Of a DNA stretch of 64,000 bases, positions 8,208 through 17,055 are shown one piece after another; the stretch's first letter is position 1, and the number at the start of each line of letters is the position of its first letter. The DNA comes from Acidobacteriota bacterium. GTDB taxonomy: Bacteria > Acidobacteriota > Thermoanaerobaculia > Multivoradales > J023. The stretch covers positions 62,001 through 126,000 of the forward strand of contig JAJCXO010000221.1 of NCBI GenBank assembly GCA_029263395.1, read 5' to 3'. The position numbers and the translations under genes were made by a program. The notes below the pieces were generated by a model, which was given only the letters and a program-made list of their open reading frames with translations, did no database searches and had not been told where the DNA came from.

Positions 8208-9698
8208 ATGAACAAACCACGCTGGTACGATGTCGCCATGACCGCCCCGGCACCCTCTGCCCGTTACCAATTCGGCCCGTTTGAGCTGGATCTAGCCGAC
8301 CGAACCCTGACCAAAGACGGCGTCGAGATTCCGCTGCAGGATTTACCGCACCGGTTACTCGCCGTTCTGGCGCAGCAGGCACCGGCATTGGTGACGCGTC
8401 AGGAGCTCCGTGAAGCCCTGTGGCCACCCGACACCCATCTCGACGTCGACGCCAGTCTCAACACCGCGGTTGCTCGGGTACGAGAGGCCTTGGGAGACAC
8501 GCCGGGTAACCCGCGTTATGTCGCCACCGTGCCGCGCCGAGGCTACAAGTTGGTGGCGCCTGTAGAAGCAGTGGAACCGGCGGAGCCAGTGGAAACCGTC
8601 GATCGCGAGACGGTTCCGCCATCATGGCGGGGCGCTAAGGTGGCGTTGGTGATCGCCGGAGTTGCCGGTTCGTTGGCCGTCGGCGGCTGGCTGTTACGGA
8701 ATGTGGAGCCGGACCCGGCATCCAACCCACCGGGGGAAACATCCGCCACCGCCGCGGCGCGCGAGCACCTCTTGATCGCTCGTCACTACGAAGATCGACG
8801 CTCACGAGAAGGCCTGGAGAAAGCCATCGCTGAATTCCAGAGCAGCCTGGCCCTCGATCCCACAAGCGCCCAGGCCTACAGTGGGCTCGCTAGCTCCTAT
8901 GTGCTGCTCGGCGTTTATGACTACTGGCGTCCAAGAGATGCGTTCGTCCCAGCCGAGACTATGGCTCAGCGGGCCCTCGAGCTCGATCCCGAGTCTGGAG
9001 AAGCCCATCTGGCGATGGGTCTGGTGAAAGTGGCCGCGAAGTGGGATTGGCAGGCAGCCCAAGCTGAGCTGGAGCGTGCCCGAGAGCTTGCTCCAGGTTC
9101 CGTCGAGATCCTCCACTGGCAAGCTGTCTTCTTCTCCGCCACGGGGCGGCACGAAGAGGCTGTCGCCAGCGCTGAAGCCGCCTTGGTCATCGACCCAACG
9201 TCGTCTGTCCTCAACACCGCGCTCGCCTGGCGTTTGTTCGAAGCCCGTCGTGGCGACGAGGCAATCGTGCAATCCCATCGCGCTCTCGATCTGGCTCCGG
9301 ACTACTACGATGCTTGGGACAATCACAAATGGATCCAGCTCACCTTGGGAGGCGAAACCGAAGCCGTTGAAGCTTGGGCCCGTTCCGAAACCCTCGAAGG
9401 TCGAGACGGCGGCGCGATCGATCGCGGCTATCGCAAATACGGCCTCGAAGGTCTGCATCGAGCGTCCATCCGCTCGCAGCTCGATCGTGTCGCAATCGGT
9501 CGCTACCACTCGCCCTATGACTTGGTCCTCGAGTACGCGGCCCTCGGCGAGGTAGAATCGGCGATGCTGTGGCTCGAGAAGTCCTTCGTCGAGCGAGAAA
9601 CCGATCTGGTCACCATGGCGGTTGATCCCCGGCTCGACGTCTTGCGCGGCGAACCGCGATTTCAAGCGATTGTTGTGGCGGTTGGTGGGGGTGGCTGA
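8208..9698 (+). CDS. Winged-helix (OmpR-type) DNA-binding protein with transmembrane segment and TPR repeats
   Basis: A 496-aa CadC-like one-component regulator. Residues ~20-115 form an OmpR/PhoB-type winged helix (FGPFELDLADRTL; DVDASLNTAVARVREALGD; RYVATVPRRGYKLVAP). One membrane helix lies at ~148-165. Residues ~185-480 are tetratricopeptide-like repeats (for example SLALDPTSAQAYSGLASSY). This architecture is common in Acidobacteriota. An internal ATG at 8238 (MTAPAPS) is an equally possible start; neither has a strong Shine-Dalgarno. Target genes unknown; the repeats at 8055-8096 are a candidate site. Confidence 0.88.
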   Translation: MNKPRWYDVAMTAPAPSARYQFGPFELDLADRTLTKDGVEIPLQDLPHRLLAVLAQQAPALVTRQELREALWPPDTHLDVDASLNTAVARVREALGDTPGNPRYVATVPRRGYKLVAPVEAVEPAEPVETVDRETVPPSWRGAKVALVIAGVAGSLAVGGWLLRNVEPDPASNPPGETSATAAAREHLLIARHYEDRRSREGLEKAIAEFQSSLALDPTSAQAYSGLASSYVLLGVYDYWRPRDAFVPAETMAQRALELDPESGEAHLAMGLVKVAAKWDWQAAQAELERARELAPGSVEILHWQAVFFSATGRHEEAVASAEAALVIDPTSSVLNTALAWRLFEARRGDEAIVQSHRALDLAPDYYDAWDNHKWIQLTLGGETEAVEAWARSETLEGRDGGAIDRGYRKYGLEGLHRASIRSQLDRVAIGRYHSPYDLVLEYAALGEVESAMLWLEKSFVERETDLVTMAVDPRLDVLRGEPRFQAIVVAVGGGG

Positions 9699-9773
9699 GT
9701 CAACAGGTTCGACATCGGAGGCTCCGAAGCCTCGATCATGCGCCGAGGCCGGTTCCGCGATAGGATCATTGTC

Positions 9774-10004
9774 ATGACGCAACCGGAAAAAGTCTTGCGC
9801 GCCGCCCTCTCGTTACCTGAGGCTGACCGCGCTGATATTGCCGACAGGCTCTTGCTGAGCCTCGACGCTTCCAGCCAGCGCGAGATCGACGCCCTCTGGG
9901 CGCAAGAGGCAGAATCCCGAATCGAGGCATACGACCGCGGCGAGATAGAGGTGATTCCCGGTAAGGAGGTCTTCGCTGCCGTCAGAGCGCGCCAGCGTCA
10001 ATGA
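9774..10004 (+). CDS. Type II antitoxin, addiction-module component family
   Basis: A 76-aa protein matching the short 'putative addiction module component' antitoxin family: ALSLPEADRADIADRLLLSLD near the N-terminus and a C-terminal Gly-Glu-x5-Pro-Gly-Lys-Glu-Val segment ending in AVRARQRQ. The frame is open from 9738, but the ATG at 9774 (MTQPEK) gives the usual family length. It overlaps the toxin start by 4 nt (ATGA), the standard antitoxin-first order. Confidence 0.85.
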   Translation: MTQPEKVLRAALSLPEADRADIADRLLLSLDASSQREIDALWAQEAESRIEAYDRGEIEVIPGKEVFAAVRARQRQ

Positions 10005-10294
10005 ACTACTCGTTTCTGGGGCCGGCTCGCGACGAGTTCGAAGAAGCCGTCGAATTCTACGACCATCACAGGGCTGGGCTTGGTGATGAATTCGAGCAAG
10101 AAGTCGAGAGCACGATCAGGAGGATTCTCGACCATCCAAAGGCATGGAACCCTCTTTCGCTTCGAGCACGCTGCTGCCGTACCCGGCGCTTCCCCTATGG
10201 CGTGATCTACCAGGTCCGCGATGATCAAATCCTGATCGTTGCCATCATGCACCTGAAACGGAAACCCAACTACTGGAAAGACCGTCTCGCATAG
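10001..10294 (+). CDS. RelE/ParE-superfamily toxin
   Basis: A 97-aa RelE/ParE-fold toxin. Visible family features are ARDEFEEAVEFYDHHRAGLG (helix 1 and loop), an Arg-rich central strand (CCRTRRFPYGVIYQV) and the C-terminal IVAIMHLKRKPNYW segment. It is coupled to the antitoxin by an ATGA overlap. Whether it is a gyrase poison (ParE) or mRNA interferase (RelE) cannot be told by eye; the RFPYGVIY strand favours the ParE group. Confidence 0.87.
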   Translation: MNYSFLGPARDEFEEAVEFYDHHRAGLGDEFEQEVESTIRRILDHPKAWNPLSLRARCCRTRRFPYGVIYQVRDDQILIVAIMHLKRKPNYWKDRLA

Positions 10295-10585
10295 AGGCTA
10301 ATCCAAAGCTCCATTCGTTCCCTCGCCAGCTTGCGCACAAATCGGAGCCTTGGATTTTGTGACTTTCCCTGCGCAGAGAACCGTCTTGAATGCCAATATT
10401 TCTCGTGTAGAGACGGTATTTGGTCGCGGATTAGCCGATAAGTAAACTCATTGGGCCGTTCCGTGTGAAGTCTGTTTCTGTGTCGCCAGTTCGTGCTCCT
10501 ATCTATAGGAATGGGTCGCGACAGGTGGGCAATAGATGGTTGTGATCCCATCGGGGCATGACCCGACTCGACTCAGGAGGTCGTT

Positions 10586-11275
10586 ATGAGAGCTTATGTC
10601 GCAGAGTCTTTTGGCACGTTCTGGCTGGTTCTCGGGGGTTGCGGCAGCGCAGTTTTGGCTGCGGCGTTTCCGGATGTGGGGATTGGCCTCCTCGGCGTCT
10701 CGTTGGCATTCGGCCTGACGGTGCTGACCATGGCCTACGCTATCGGTCACATTTCCGGCTGCCACCTGAATCCCGCGGTCTCGATTGGACTCTGCGTCGG
10801 CGGGCGGTTCCCGGCAGCCAAGTTGCTGCCCTACATCGTGGCGCAAGTGGTGGGAGCGGTGGTTGCCGGCGGCGTGCTCTACGTCATCGCGAGTGGCCAA
10901 TCCGGGTTCGATGTGGCGGCGGGTTTTGCGTCCAATGGTTATGGTGCGCATTCCCCCGGTGGCTACACGTTGGTCGCCGCTCTGGTGATCGAAGTCGTGA
11001 TGACGATGATGTTCCTCTTGGTGATCCTTGGCGCCACCGACTCGCGGGCTCCGCAGGGTATGGCACCCATCGCGATTGGCCTGTGTCTCACCTTGATCCA
11101 CTTGGTCAGCATCCCGGTGACGAATACTTCGGTCAACCCGGCGCGGAGCACCGGAGTGGCGGTTTATGTCGGTGATTGGGCTGTCAGCCAATTGTGGCTT
11201 TTCTGGGTAGCACCAATTGTTGGCGCTGTGCTCGGTGCCGTCGTCTATCGGTATCTCGGAAACGGCGACGATTGA
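10586..11275 (+). CDS. aqpZ: Aquaporin Z
   Basis: A 229-aa water channel of the MIP family. It has six membrane helices and two NPA half-helix motifs: [11 protein letters not shown] in the first half and [12 protein letters not shown] in the second. The start [20 protein letters not shown] matches bacterial AqpZ. AGGAGG lies 6 nt before the ATG. It appears monocistronic, downstream of the toxin-antitoxin pair. Confidence 0.96.
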   Translation: MRAYVAESFGTFWLVLGGCGSAVLAAAFPDVGIGLLGVSLAFGLTVLTMAYAIGHISGCHLNPAVSIGLCVGGRFPAAKLLPYIVAQVVGAVVAGGVLYVIASGQSGFDVAAGFASNGYGAHSPGGYTLVAALVIEVVMTMMFLLVILGATDSRAPQGMAPIAIGLCLTLIHLVSIPVTNTSVNPARSTGVAVYVGDWAVSQLWLFWVAPIVGAVLGAVVYRYLGNGDD

Positions 11276-11448
11276 CGGGTGTCGCGACGTCGCCTCGGCG
11301 TTGGCGTCTTGCTCGGGCCATTGAACGGGAAGCTGAGAACCTCGAAGCGATTCTTGTTCTTTCGCGGCTTCTGGGTGGCGACATCAGCCAAACACCGGCA
11401 GCTCACGTTTGGCAGCAGCGCGGCACGGGGGTCTGAAGTTTGCCTGAT

Positions 11449-11889
11449 CTAACCTGTCTTGAGTCGCCGGATCCGCTGTTGCTTCGCTACCGATCGTTGG
11501 TTCGCGTGTCTACGCTTGCGGTGTGCCCTCGACGCCCGACGCGAGACTCGATGCACCAGCCATGACTGCTCCAGTTCCGCCCAGGTCAGACTCAGTGTCT
11601 CCCCGAGCAGCTTGCGTGCCCCAGGAGTCGCCAGCATGGGTGACTGGAGCAGCTGGAGGTAAATTTGTGCCGGCACCCACCAGCGCTGGAGAGGTGCCAA
11701 TTGGTAGGGCTGGCGAAATGTGCCTTGCATGTACTCGAGCATGGAAAGCAGGAGTCCTTGCAGCTGCCGTTGGGGGGCGTTACAAGCTTCGAACTGCTCG
11801 GCGATCCTCTGGGCATCGGCGACGCGCCTCAGCCGGGTGCGGTGCGGGATCGAAGCCTCGTTTGGAATCGAGGTACCGTCGGGTGTCAT
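11449..11889 (-). CDS. Unrecognised basic protein, last gene of the mobile-type module
   Basis: A 146-aa protein I do not recognise. The start at 11889 is chosen because its ATG overlaps the stop of the upstream gene (ATGA); the open frame extends upstream to 11979. It is alpha-helical by composition, with a Gln/Leu-rich middle (QLQGLLLSMLEYMQGTFRQP) containing several Trp and Tyr, and a strongly basic C-terminus (SRRASRAHRKRRHANQRS) that could bind nucleic acid. It is the final gene of a six- or seven-gene minus-strand run starting near 17 kb. Confidence 0.6.
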   Translation of the reverse strand: MTPDGTSIPNEASIPHRTRLRRVADAQRIAEQFEACNAPQRQLQGLLLSMLEYMQGTFRQPYQLAPLQRWWVPAQIYLQLLQSPMLATPGARKLLGETLSLTWAELEQSWLVHRVSRRASRAHRKRRHANQRSVAKQQRIRRLKTG

Positions 11890-12431
11890 CAGCCAACACC
11901 TCCCCCAGCCTCCCGAACCTTGGCCGCGGTTGCGATCTTGCCGGCTATGGATTCGGCGGTGTCCAAGAGTTCGAAGCAAAGATCGAGTCCGCGGTTGTCG
12001 TCGAGCACGAGGAAGACTTCAATCATGTTGTAGATCGCGAGCAGCGTCGTGCACCATAGTGCGCCGGTGAAGCTGCTGGGTTTGTAGGCAGTGATCAAGC
12101 AGCGGATCTTGGCGAGGGTCTGGAGGGTCGCCAAGGTCTCTTCGTCGATCAAATGGCCATCCATCATGAGGGACACCAGCTTTTGAGGCTCGGGGCCCGG
12201 AGCCACCAGAGCGGGGAAGGAAAAGAGCGCGCTCCAACCGATTGCGGCGTCCAAGGTGTCGTGCTCGCCGTCTTGAAAAAGGTTCTCCAGCTGCTCGGCG
12301 AGTTGCAGCATGCCGGAGCGCAGGTGGTCTTCGGCGGGTTGGTGACAAGGAAAGGCGAGGATCGGAGCACGCAGGTTGTCGAGAGCGGCGAGGGCACGAG
12401 GATCGGGCTGCGAGATGGTGGTGGTGACCAT
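11889..12431 (-). CDS. Unrecognised helical protein in mobile-type module
   Basis: A 180-aa protein with no family I can name. ATG 12431 is preferred over the frame start at 12515 because AAGGAG lies 8 nt upstream. The sequence is acidic and hydrophobic, with helical segments (LQLAEQLENLFQDGEHDTLD; LDLCFELLDTAESIAGKIAT) and no signal peptide. Its stop overlaps the next start, and it follows the 12505-12930 gene with a 73-nt gap. Confidence 0.6.
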   Translation of the reverse strand: MVTTTISQPDPRALAALDNLRAPILAFPCHQPAEDHLRSGMLQLAEQLENLFQDGEHDTLDAAIGWSALFSFPALVAPGPEPQKLVSLMMDGHLIDEETLATLQTLAKIRCLITAYKPSSFTGALWCTTLLAIYNMIEVFLVLDDNRGLDLCFELLDTAESIAGKIATAAKVREAGGGVG

Positions 12432-12504
12432 GGTTCGGGCTCCTTTGATGATGAGAGGTGCTGAGGTCGAGAGATGGGGCGGTGTGACGACGTGGACCCA
12501 AGAT

Positions 12505-12930
12505 TCAGGCAGCACGCCGGTCGGCCACTCGGTGAACGTCGGTCGGCGACATGGTGGTGTTGGTGGCTCGTCTTAACTGCCGGATGGATGTTGGTCTTGT
12601 TGTCACGTCGTCAGGCCGTCCTCCGAGACGGGGTTGCAGGGCGTCCAAGGTTTCCCACCCTTTGGCCAGAAACGGGGCATCACAGCCGACCTCACACAGG
12701 TGCTCTTCCATGAGATCGAGGGTGGCGAGCAGATGGCTGCGAAGGCGAGTGGAGGCGTCATCGCTGCCGCCGCAGCTTTCGATCACGGCCCGGCGTTGCT
12801 CTAGCCTCTCCAAGAGCAGCAGCGCCTCCGCCGCTGGGCCGGGTGCAGTCCACAGGTCTTGGGACACTGGATCATCGTTCGGGTCGTCGGTATGCGAGTC
12901 GATATCGAGGGTGCTGAGTTGGTCGATCAT
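12505..12930 (-). CDS. Unrecognised small acidic protein coupled to the primase-like gene
   Basis: A 141-aa protein. The long frame runs from 13320, but the ATG at 12930 overlaps the stop of the primase-like gene (ATGA), and upstream codons are out-of-frame primase sequence. The start MIDQLSTLDIDSHTDDPNDD is acidic; the middle is a leucine-rich helix (PAAEALLLLERLEQRRAVIE) suggestive of a coiled coil; the C-terminus is basic. No family recognised; tight coupling suggests a shared replication or partition role. Confidence 0.6.
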   Translation of the reverse strand: MIDQLSTLDIDSHTDDPNDDPVSQDLWTAPGPAAEALLLLERLEQRRAVIESCGGSDDASTRLRSHLLATLDLMEEHLCEVGCDAPFLAKGWETLDALQPRLGGRPDDVTTRPTSIRQLRRATNTTMSPTDVHRVADRRAA

Positions 12931-15554
12931 GTGATGGCTCCTTCTGGATTTAGCGTGGATGAAACCCCGGGCTCCACAGATGCAAGCTCGGGTAGAGTGG
13001 CTGGAAGTTCGCGGTTGGTGGTGAGTTCCGCGGGGTCTGGCAAACCGGCCCAAACCCGGTCGGGTAAACCGGCCCGACCCGGGTCGGGTAACCCGGCCCA
13101 AACGACGGCAGAACGCACGAGGTCTGACCATCCGACGGGCAGGCCGACCTCGGGTAACACTTGTGGCGGGCTGCCGGCAACAGGTCTGCCGGCAGACGTG
13201 TAAGCGCGCAACAGGGTGAGAGCAGCTGGTAACAGGCACCCGCGATGTCGTCGGACCCGTTCTAGCACTTCGGCTCTGATCGCTGATGCTCTTCGCGATA
13301 CCGATTGGGGGCCAAGGCAACTCGTGATCGTGGCGATTGGACGCGAAAGCTCGAGTGACTCAGAAGCCAACCAAGTGATCGGATGAAAGATCCTCTCGTT
13401 GGCGCCTGGCCGACGGTAAGACCAACCACCTTCCGCCAGCGCTCGCTCCAAAGGTTCCGGAATCCGATCCTTGGTTTCTATCCACGCCAGGCGGGTTCCG
13501 GCTTGGGCTAGGCTGTTGAGGGATCGCCGAGTCAGGCGCCCGCCTCGGCATACGATGCTGACGATCGGCTGGCCGGTGAGTAGGGTGCTGGTGAGATCAG
13601 CGAGCCATCGTCGATCGGTGCCGCCGAGCAGAGTGATGGGCGGCGGTCCTTCGAACGCCGGGCGCGCCAAGGGGGTGAGCAAGCAGGCGAGCCAGGCCGC
13701 GAACTGTGACGGACAAACGAAGTCCTGGCCTTGAAAGACCTGCCGGAACAGCGCCAGGCTCTGGCGGCAGTGCTCTTTGGACGGCCTCGCCGGCACCGGT
13801 GCGAAGCGGGTTGACGGTACCAGCATGAGACCGGTTGCGGCGTCGTAGCCCGGCACTTGCAGCACTGAACCATCGGGGCGTAGGACCGGCACATCAACCC
13901 AGCCAGCCAACCACGGCAGCTCGGGCCAGCTGCCGCGGGCGAGGATCGCACGGGTTGTCCAGCGCGGGGGTTGTACTGGCTCCGGTTCGGTCCCAGGGCC
14001 GCGTCCGGTCCCAGGGTCGCGGCGTGAGGGGCTTACGAAGGTGCAGTGTTCGGCCAGCAACTCCTGGAGGCGAGCTTCGGGGATGGACTTGAGGACCGGG
14101 GCCGCCGCCGAGGACCCGCGGTGCGGCTGCGGGATCTCGACCAACTGGCCGCCATGTTCGAAGACACGGGATGTGCCCTTGGCGAGGGCCGTCAGTGCCT
14201 GGCGATTGACCTCGTGTTGGCGTGTGCTGATGACGATGACGGGTATGCCTGTGTCTGCTGCGTCAGAGTCAGGCCTGAGGTGGCGAGTGGAGCGGTCTGT
14301 TGCGTCCGCTGCCGTAGGGCGCTGGCTCGAGGGAAGCTGGCTCGAGGGCAGCTGGGCAGCCGCCGCGGCCGGGGCGGCAGGTGGTGTGGGGTTGGCGTCG
14401 TAGCCAAGATCGACGGGGCTTTCGATCCTGCCGAAGTGGGGACACCGGCTACAGTGCGAGTCGCGGGCGCCGAGATCGTCGGCGATCTCTCGACAGCGCC
14501 GTGGCCCGGCGGGCGCCCGCAGCTGTTGGTCGAATAGCTCGTCGGTTGCGAAACGTGAATAGCCGGGATGGGAGCGACTGAGAGCGTGGGCCAACTGCAG
14601 ACTGTCGACACCCGGGGCGGCGCACCGGCTGATGATGGAGAGGGCTGCCCGCCACCACGACTCGGGGAGACTGGCTCGTTGGGCGTGGCATTCGCGAAGC
14701 CAGGAACAGCCTTGCCAAACCGCTTGCATGTCCGCAGTCCCGGCGGCTGGGGAATCCGGGCGGCGGAAGCTGCCGACCAGGGCTTGCCACGAGCTGGTGT
14801 CGAGGGCAGGAGGTTCGGGTAGATCGGCGAAGGCTTGGCGCGGGTAGCGGTTCTCACCCGGGACCAGGGGGAAGCGCTCCACGGTCACCGGCTGGCGTCC
14901 GCCACGGGCGGTAAAGGTCCCTGCGATCGGCAGCAGCTGAGCGAGATCCGACTCAGCGGATAGATGCCAGCCCTCGGTGGCGGCGCGCTGTTCGAGCGCC
15001 CACTGGATTCGGTGTAGGAGCCCTTTGGCCTCCGCTGTGTCGCTCTCCGTGGACAATAGCCAAGGCTCCTCCAACAGCCACAAGACGCTCAGGCGATGTC
15101 CGGCAGCCATCACAATCGAGGGCGGACAGGGTATGGCGTCGAGCAAGCTCGAGGCGGCCTGACGATTCGGTGGCAGGGTGAGAGATTGGCCAGCATCATG
15201 GGCACTCGAACTTTCCCTGGTCTCGATATCGACCCTGGTCTGGATGTTGACCCAGAGTGCCGGTAGCGCCGTGGCCGTAGTGTCGGTGCCGCGTACATTG
15301 CCGAGGGTCACTCGCTTGCGGCGGCTCCTTGCGAGGCGTAGCGCGCTTGCCGAGTCTTGTAATGCGACGCCAAATGCCACCTGTCGGGTCTTACGGTAGC
15401 GCTCGGTCAGTCGCGCTGCCTGGCGCAGGCTGCGGCACCACGCGGTGCGCTCGGAGCCATTGCGAAAGGTTGTGGTGTGGAGAACGAGGCTTCCCGGTCG
15501 CAACGGATCGGGGAAGATGGCTCGAAGCAGCTCGAACGGGGTGACTTGCGGCAT
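12927..15554 (-). CDS. Primase/replication-like protein of an integrated element, apparently lacking a Walker A
   Basis: An 875-aa protein resembling the large primase-helicase-type proteins of phage-like and integrative elements. Residues ~120-175 (SSLLDAIPCPPSIVMAAG then HRLSVLWLLEEPW) resemble the archaeo-eukaryotic-type primase core, although the usual small-residue-rich GGxHxYW motif is altered. Residues ~350-375 hold a Cys cluster (CREIADDLG..CSRCPHFG), a likely zinc site. Residues ~550-580 (VLRPDGSVLQVPGYDAATGL) are typical of the lead into the helicase domain. Where related proteins have a P-loop, this one reads ITLLGGTDRRWLADL, without GxxxxGKT. The C-terminal WAGLPDP motif is tandemly expanded. 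AGGAG precedes the ATG by about 7 nt. Confidence 0.6.
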   Translation of the reverse strand: MPQVTPFELLRAIFPDPLRPGSLVLHTTTFRNGSERTAWCRSLRQAARLTERYRKTRQVAFGVALQDSASALRLARSRRKRVTLGNVRGTDTTATALPALWVNIQTRVDIETRESSSAHDAGQSLTLPPNRQAASSLLDAIPCPPSIVMAAGHRLSVLWLLEEPWLLSTESDTAEAKGLLHRIQWALEQRAATEGWHLSAESDLAQLLPIAGTFTARGGRQPVTVERFPLVPGENRYPRQAFADLPEPPALDTSSWQALVGSFRRPDSPAAGTADMQAVWQGCSWLRECHAQRASLPESWWRAALSIISRCAAPGVDSLQLAHALSRSHPGYSRFATDELFDQQLRAPAGPRRCREIADDLGARDSHCSRCPHFGRIESPVDLGYDANPTPPAAPAAAAAQLPSSQLPSSQRPTAADATDRSTRHLRPDSDAADTGIPVIVISTRQHEVNRQALTALAKGTSRVFEHGGQLVEIPQPHRGSSAAAPVLKSIPEARLQELLAEHCTFVSPSRRDPGTGRGPGTEPEPVQPPRWTTRAILARGSWPELPWLAGWVDVPVLRPDGSVLQVPGYDAATGLMLVPSTRFAPVPARPSKEHCRQSLALFRQVFQGQDFVCPSQFAAWLACLLTPLARPAFEGPPPITLLGGTDRRWLADLTSTLLTGQPIVSIVCRGGRLTRRSLNSLAQAGTRLAWIETKDRIPEPLERALAEGGWSYRRPGANERIFHPITWLASESLELSRPIATITSCLGPQSVSRRASAIRAEVLERVRRHRGCLLPAALTLLRAYTSAGRPVAGSPPQVLPEVGLPVGWSDLVRSAVVWAGLPDPGRAGLPDRVWAGLPDPAELTTNRELPATLPELASVEPGVSSTLNPEGAIT
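13033..13104. repeat. In-frame short tandem repeat in the 3' part of the primase-like gene
   Basis: A degenerate G/C-rich repeat of about 24 bp built on cggcccaaacccggtcgggt. In the protein it gives WAGLPDP, RAGLPDR and WAGLPDP in succession. Related element proteins usually have one WAGLPDP, so this looks like local slippage expansion that kept the frame. Confidence 0.7.
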
Positions 15555-15650
15555 AAGTTCTCCTCGGGTTGGGGTGCCTGGAAGGGGCGATTCAAGGGCG
15601 ACCGAGAGGGCCGGCGTCCGGCAGCGGACGCCGGCCCAAAGTTGGTGGTG

Positions 15651-16469
15651 TTAGGCGGCTAGCGGTAAGTTGTTCTGATCACTGTCCGTCGGCGGGTCCG
15701 TCGGTGGGTCCGTCGGTTCGTCAGGCACTTCCGTTTCGGGCTCCTCGTTGGCGCTTCTTCGGCGATGGGAGGAGCGCCGGACTCGGGAGGCCAAACCGTC
15801 GTGGCCGACCAGGGCATACAGCGCTTCGTAGAAACGTGCGACCTTGCCGACGAAGCGTGAGGCTTCGGCTACCTCGAGGTCTTTCTCGGACTGGCTGTAT
15901 TTGGAATCACTTTCGGTCCCTTCGAGACCGTGCAACGCGTCTTCGAGTCTCAGGTAGGGCCCTTCGAGGCCGCTGGCAGCTGCCTCGCGATCAAAAATGA
16001 CCCCTGCTTGTTGCAACTGAGGTAGGGCAAATTCGGGATTGATCAGATTGCTGTGGACGTGTCCTGTGAGCTGCAGCAGGGCGTCTGGATCCTCGGGAAT
16101 CCCCGGCGCGTCTTCGAAGATTCTGTTGCTACCACCCGGGCCGAAGATGCCATCGAGGGTGATGCGCAGCTGAATCAAGCGTTCGCGCAGCTCTTTGGCC
16201 GCGTCATCTCGCAGGCTGCGCAGGTTGCGGTCGACTTGCAGTTCGTGCACATGCAGGTTGTCGCGAGCGGTGAGCCGAGCGCGGATCGCCTCGAGCTGTT
16301 GCCCCAGGCACTGCTGGTATTGCTCGAGATTCACTACCTCGTGACCTTCCGGGAGCAGCAAGCGGACCTTGTCGGTGGCTGCCTGGGCAATTCGGGCCGC
16401 CTGTTGGCGGGAATGGCCGGCGAGCTGGCCGCAAGATTTGCGTAGCCGAGTGACAGCTTTTTTGGGCAT
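15651..16469 (-). CDS. Unrecognised helical protein in mobile-type module
   Basis: A 272-aa protein without a family I can name. AAGGAGG stands 5 nt before the ATG. The N-terminus is basic (MPKKAVTRLRKSCGQLAG), residues ~50-110 are charged helix likely to form a coiled coil (QCLGQQLEAIRARL; LRDDAAKELRERLIQLRI), and the C-terminus is a Pro/Thr/Asp repeat (TDPPTDPPTDS). It lies 96 nt upstream of the primase-like gene. Confidence 0.6.
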   Translation of the reverse strand: MPKKAVTRLRKSCGQLAGHSRQQAARIAQAATDKVRLLLPEGHEVVNLEQYQQCLGQQLEAIRARLTARDNLHVHELQVDRNLRSLRDDAAKELRERLIQLRITLDGIFGPGGSNRIFEDAPGIPEDPDALLQLTGHVHSNLINPEFALPQLQQAGVIFDREAAASGLEGPYLRLEDALHGLEGTESDSKYSQSEKDLEVAEASRFVGKVARFYEALYALVGHDGLASRVRRSSHRRRSANEEPETEVPDEPTDPPTDPPTDSDQNNLPLAA

Positions 16470-16481
16470 GGCTTCCTCCTT

Positions 16482-16808
16482 CTACGCGGCTTTGCTGAGG
16501 ACTTCAGCGAGGTCGAAATCAGCGGCGGTGACACCCACTTCTGGGGCATTGCCGAGTCGGATGGTGAGTCCGGTCGGGTCCACGGTGATGGCTGCGGCCG
16601 GGCAATCCTGCTCAGGGTCGTGCTGGTCGATGAGACGGGCGATCTGCATGAGAAATACTGCGGCAGCCGTGTAGTCGGAAAACGGGAAGTGGCGACTGAT
16701 GGCGATGGTTTGGGTGTCGACCGTCCAGCCTTCGGCCTCTCGTCTTGGGCGTTGGCGGCGGTCGGGCGGAACCGGCAGAATGTTGTCCTGGGTCCTCTCG
16801 GCTTTCAT
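16482..16808 (-). CDS. Small protein resembling pterin-4a-carbinolamine dehydratase fold
   Basis: A 108-aa protein. ATG 16808 is chosen over the frame start at 16868 because AGGAG lies 8 nt upstream. The pattern W-T-V-x4-I-A-I-S-R-H-F-x-F-x-D-Y-x-x-A-x-x-F, then ITVDPTGLTIRLG, then GVTAADFDLAEVL, follows the PCD/DCoH fold (helix with FxF-DY, strand with TVRL, then GLTxxDFxLA). The catalytic His-His-Pro is not preserved: the site reads DQHDPEQ. It may therefore be a non-enzymatic family member. The fold assignment is by eye only. Confidence 0.5.
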   Translation of the reverse strand: MKAERTQDNILPVPPDRRQRPRREAEGWTVDTQTIAISRHFPFSDYTAAAVFLMQIARLIDQHDPEQDCPAAAITVDPTGLTIRLGNAPEVGVTAADFDLAEVLSKAA

Positions 16809-17055
16809 GATCAGTTCTCCTATCGTGGGTCCAAGTGGTGTCGTGGCCACGGTGGGGTGGGTGGCCACAGTGGATTCGGGATGGCGCGGCTGTGTGTTGC
16901 CAGCGCGTCCCGGTGTTGGCGGCCGGGGGGATTCCTGTCCCGGCCGAAGAAGTTGTGATTAAGACGGTTCGGGCCGTGTGTCGAGGTGCCGTGTGTCGAG
17001 GTGCCGGCGCGTTGAGGGAACCGGCACGATGTCGGCATACAATCTTTGTATTCAT
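16612..17055 (-). CDS. Doubtful ORF with good ribosome site
   Basis: A 147-residue frame starting MNTKIVCRHRAGSLN with AGGAGAG 7 nt before the ATG, in keeping with the strong sites of this block. The rest is Pro/His/Arg/Thr-rich low-complexity sequence, overlaps the PCD-like gene out of frame for about 200 nt and looks like non-coding composition. The start may belong to a shorter or broken gene. Confidence 0.2.
   Translation of the reverse strand: MNTKIVCRHRAGSLNAPAPRHTAPRHTARTVLITTSSAGTGIPPAANTGTRWQHTAAPSRIHCGHPPHRGHDTTWTHDRRTDHESREDPGQHSAGSARPPPTPKTRGRRLDGRHPNHRHQSPLPVFRLHGCRSISHADRPSHRPARP

Noticed and set aside
12930-13320. N-terminal extension of the 12505-12930 gene
   Set aside because: The extension overlaps the primase-like gene out of frame; an ATGA start at 12930 explains the gene better.
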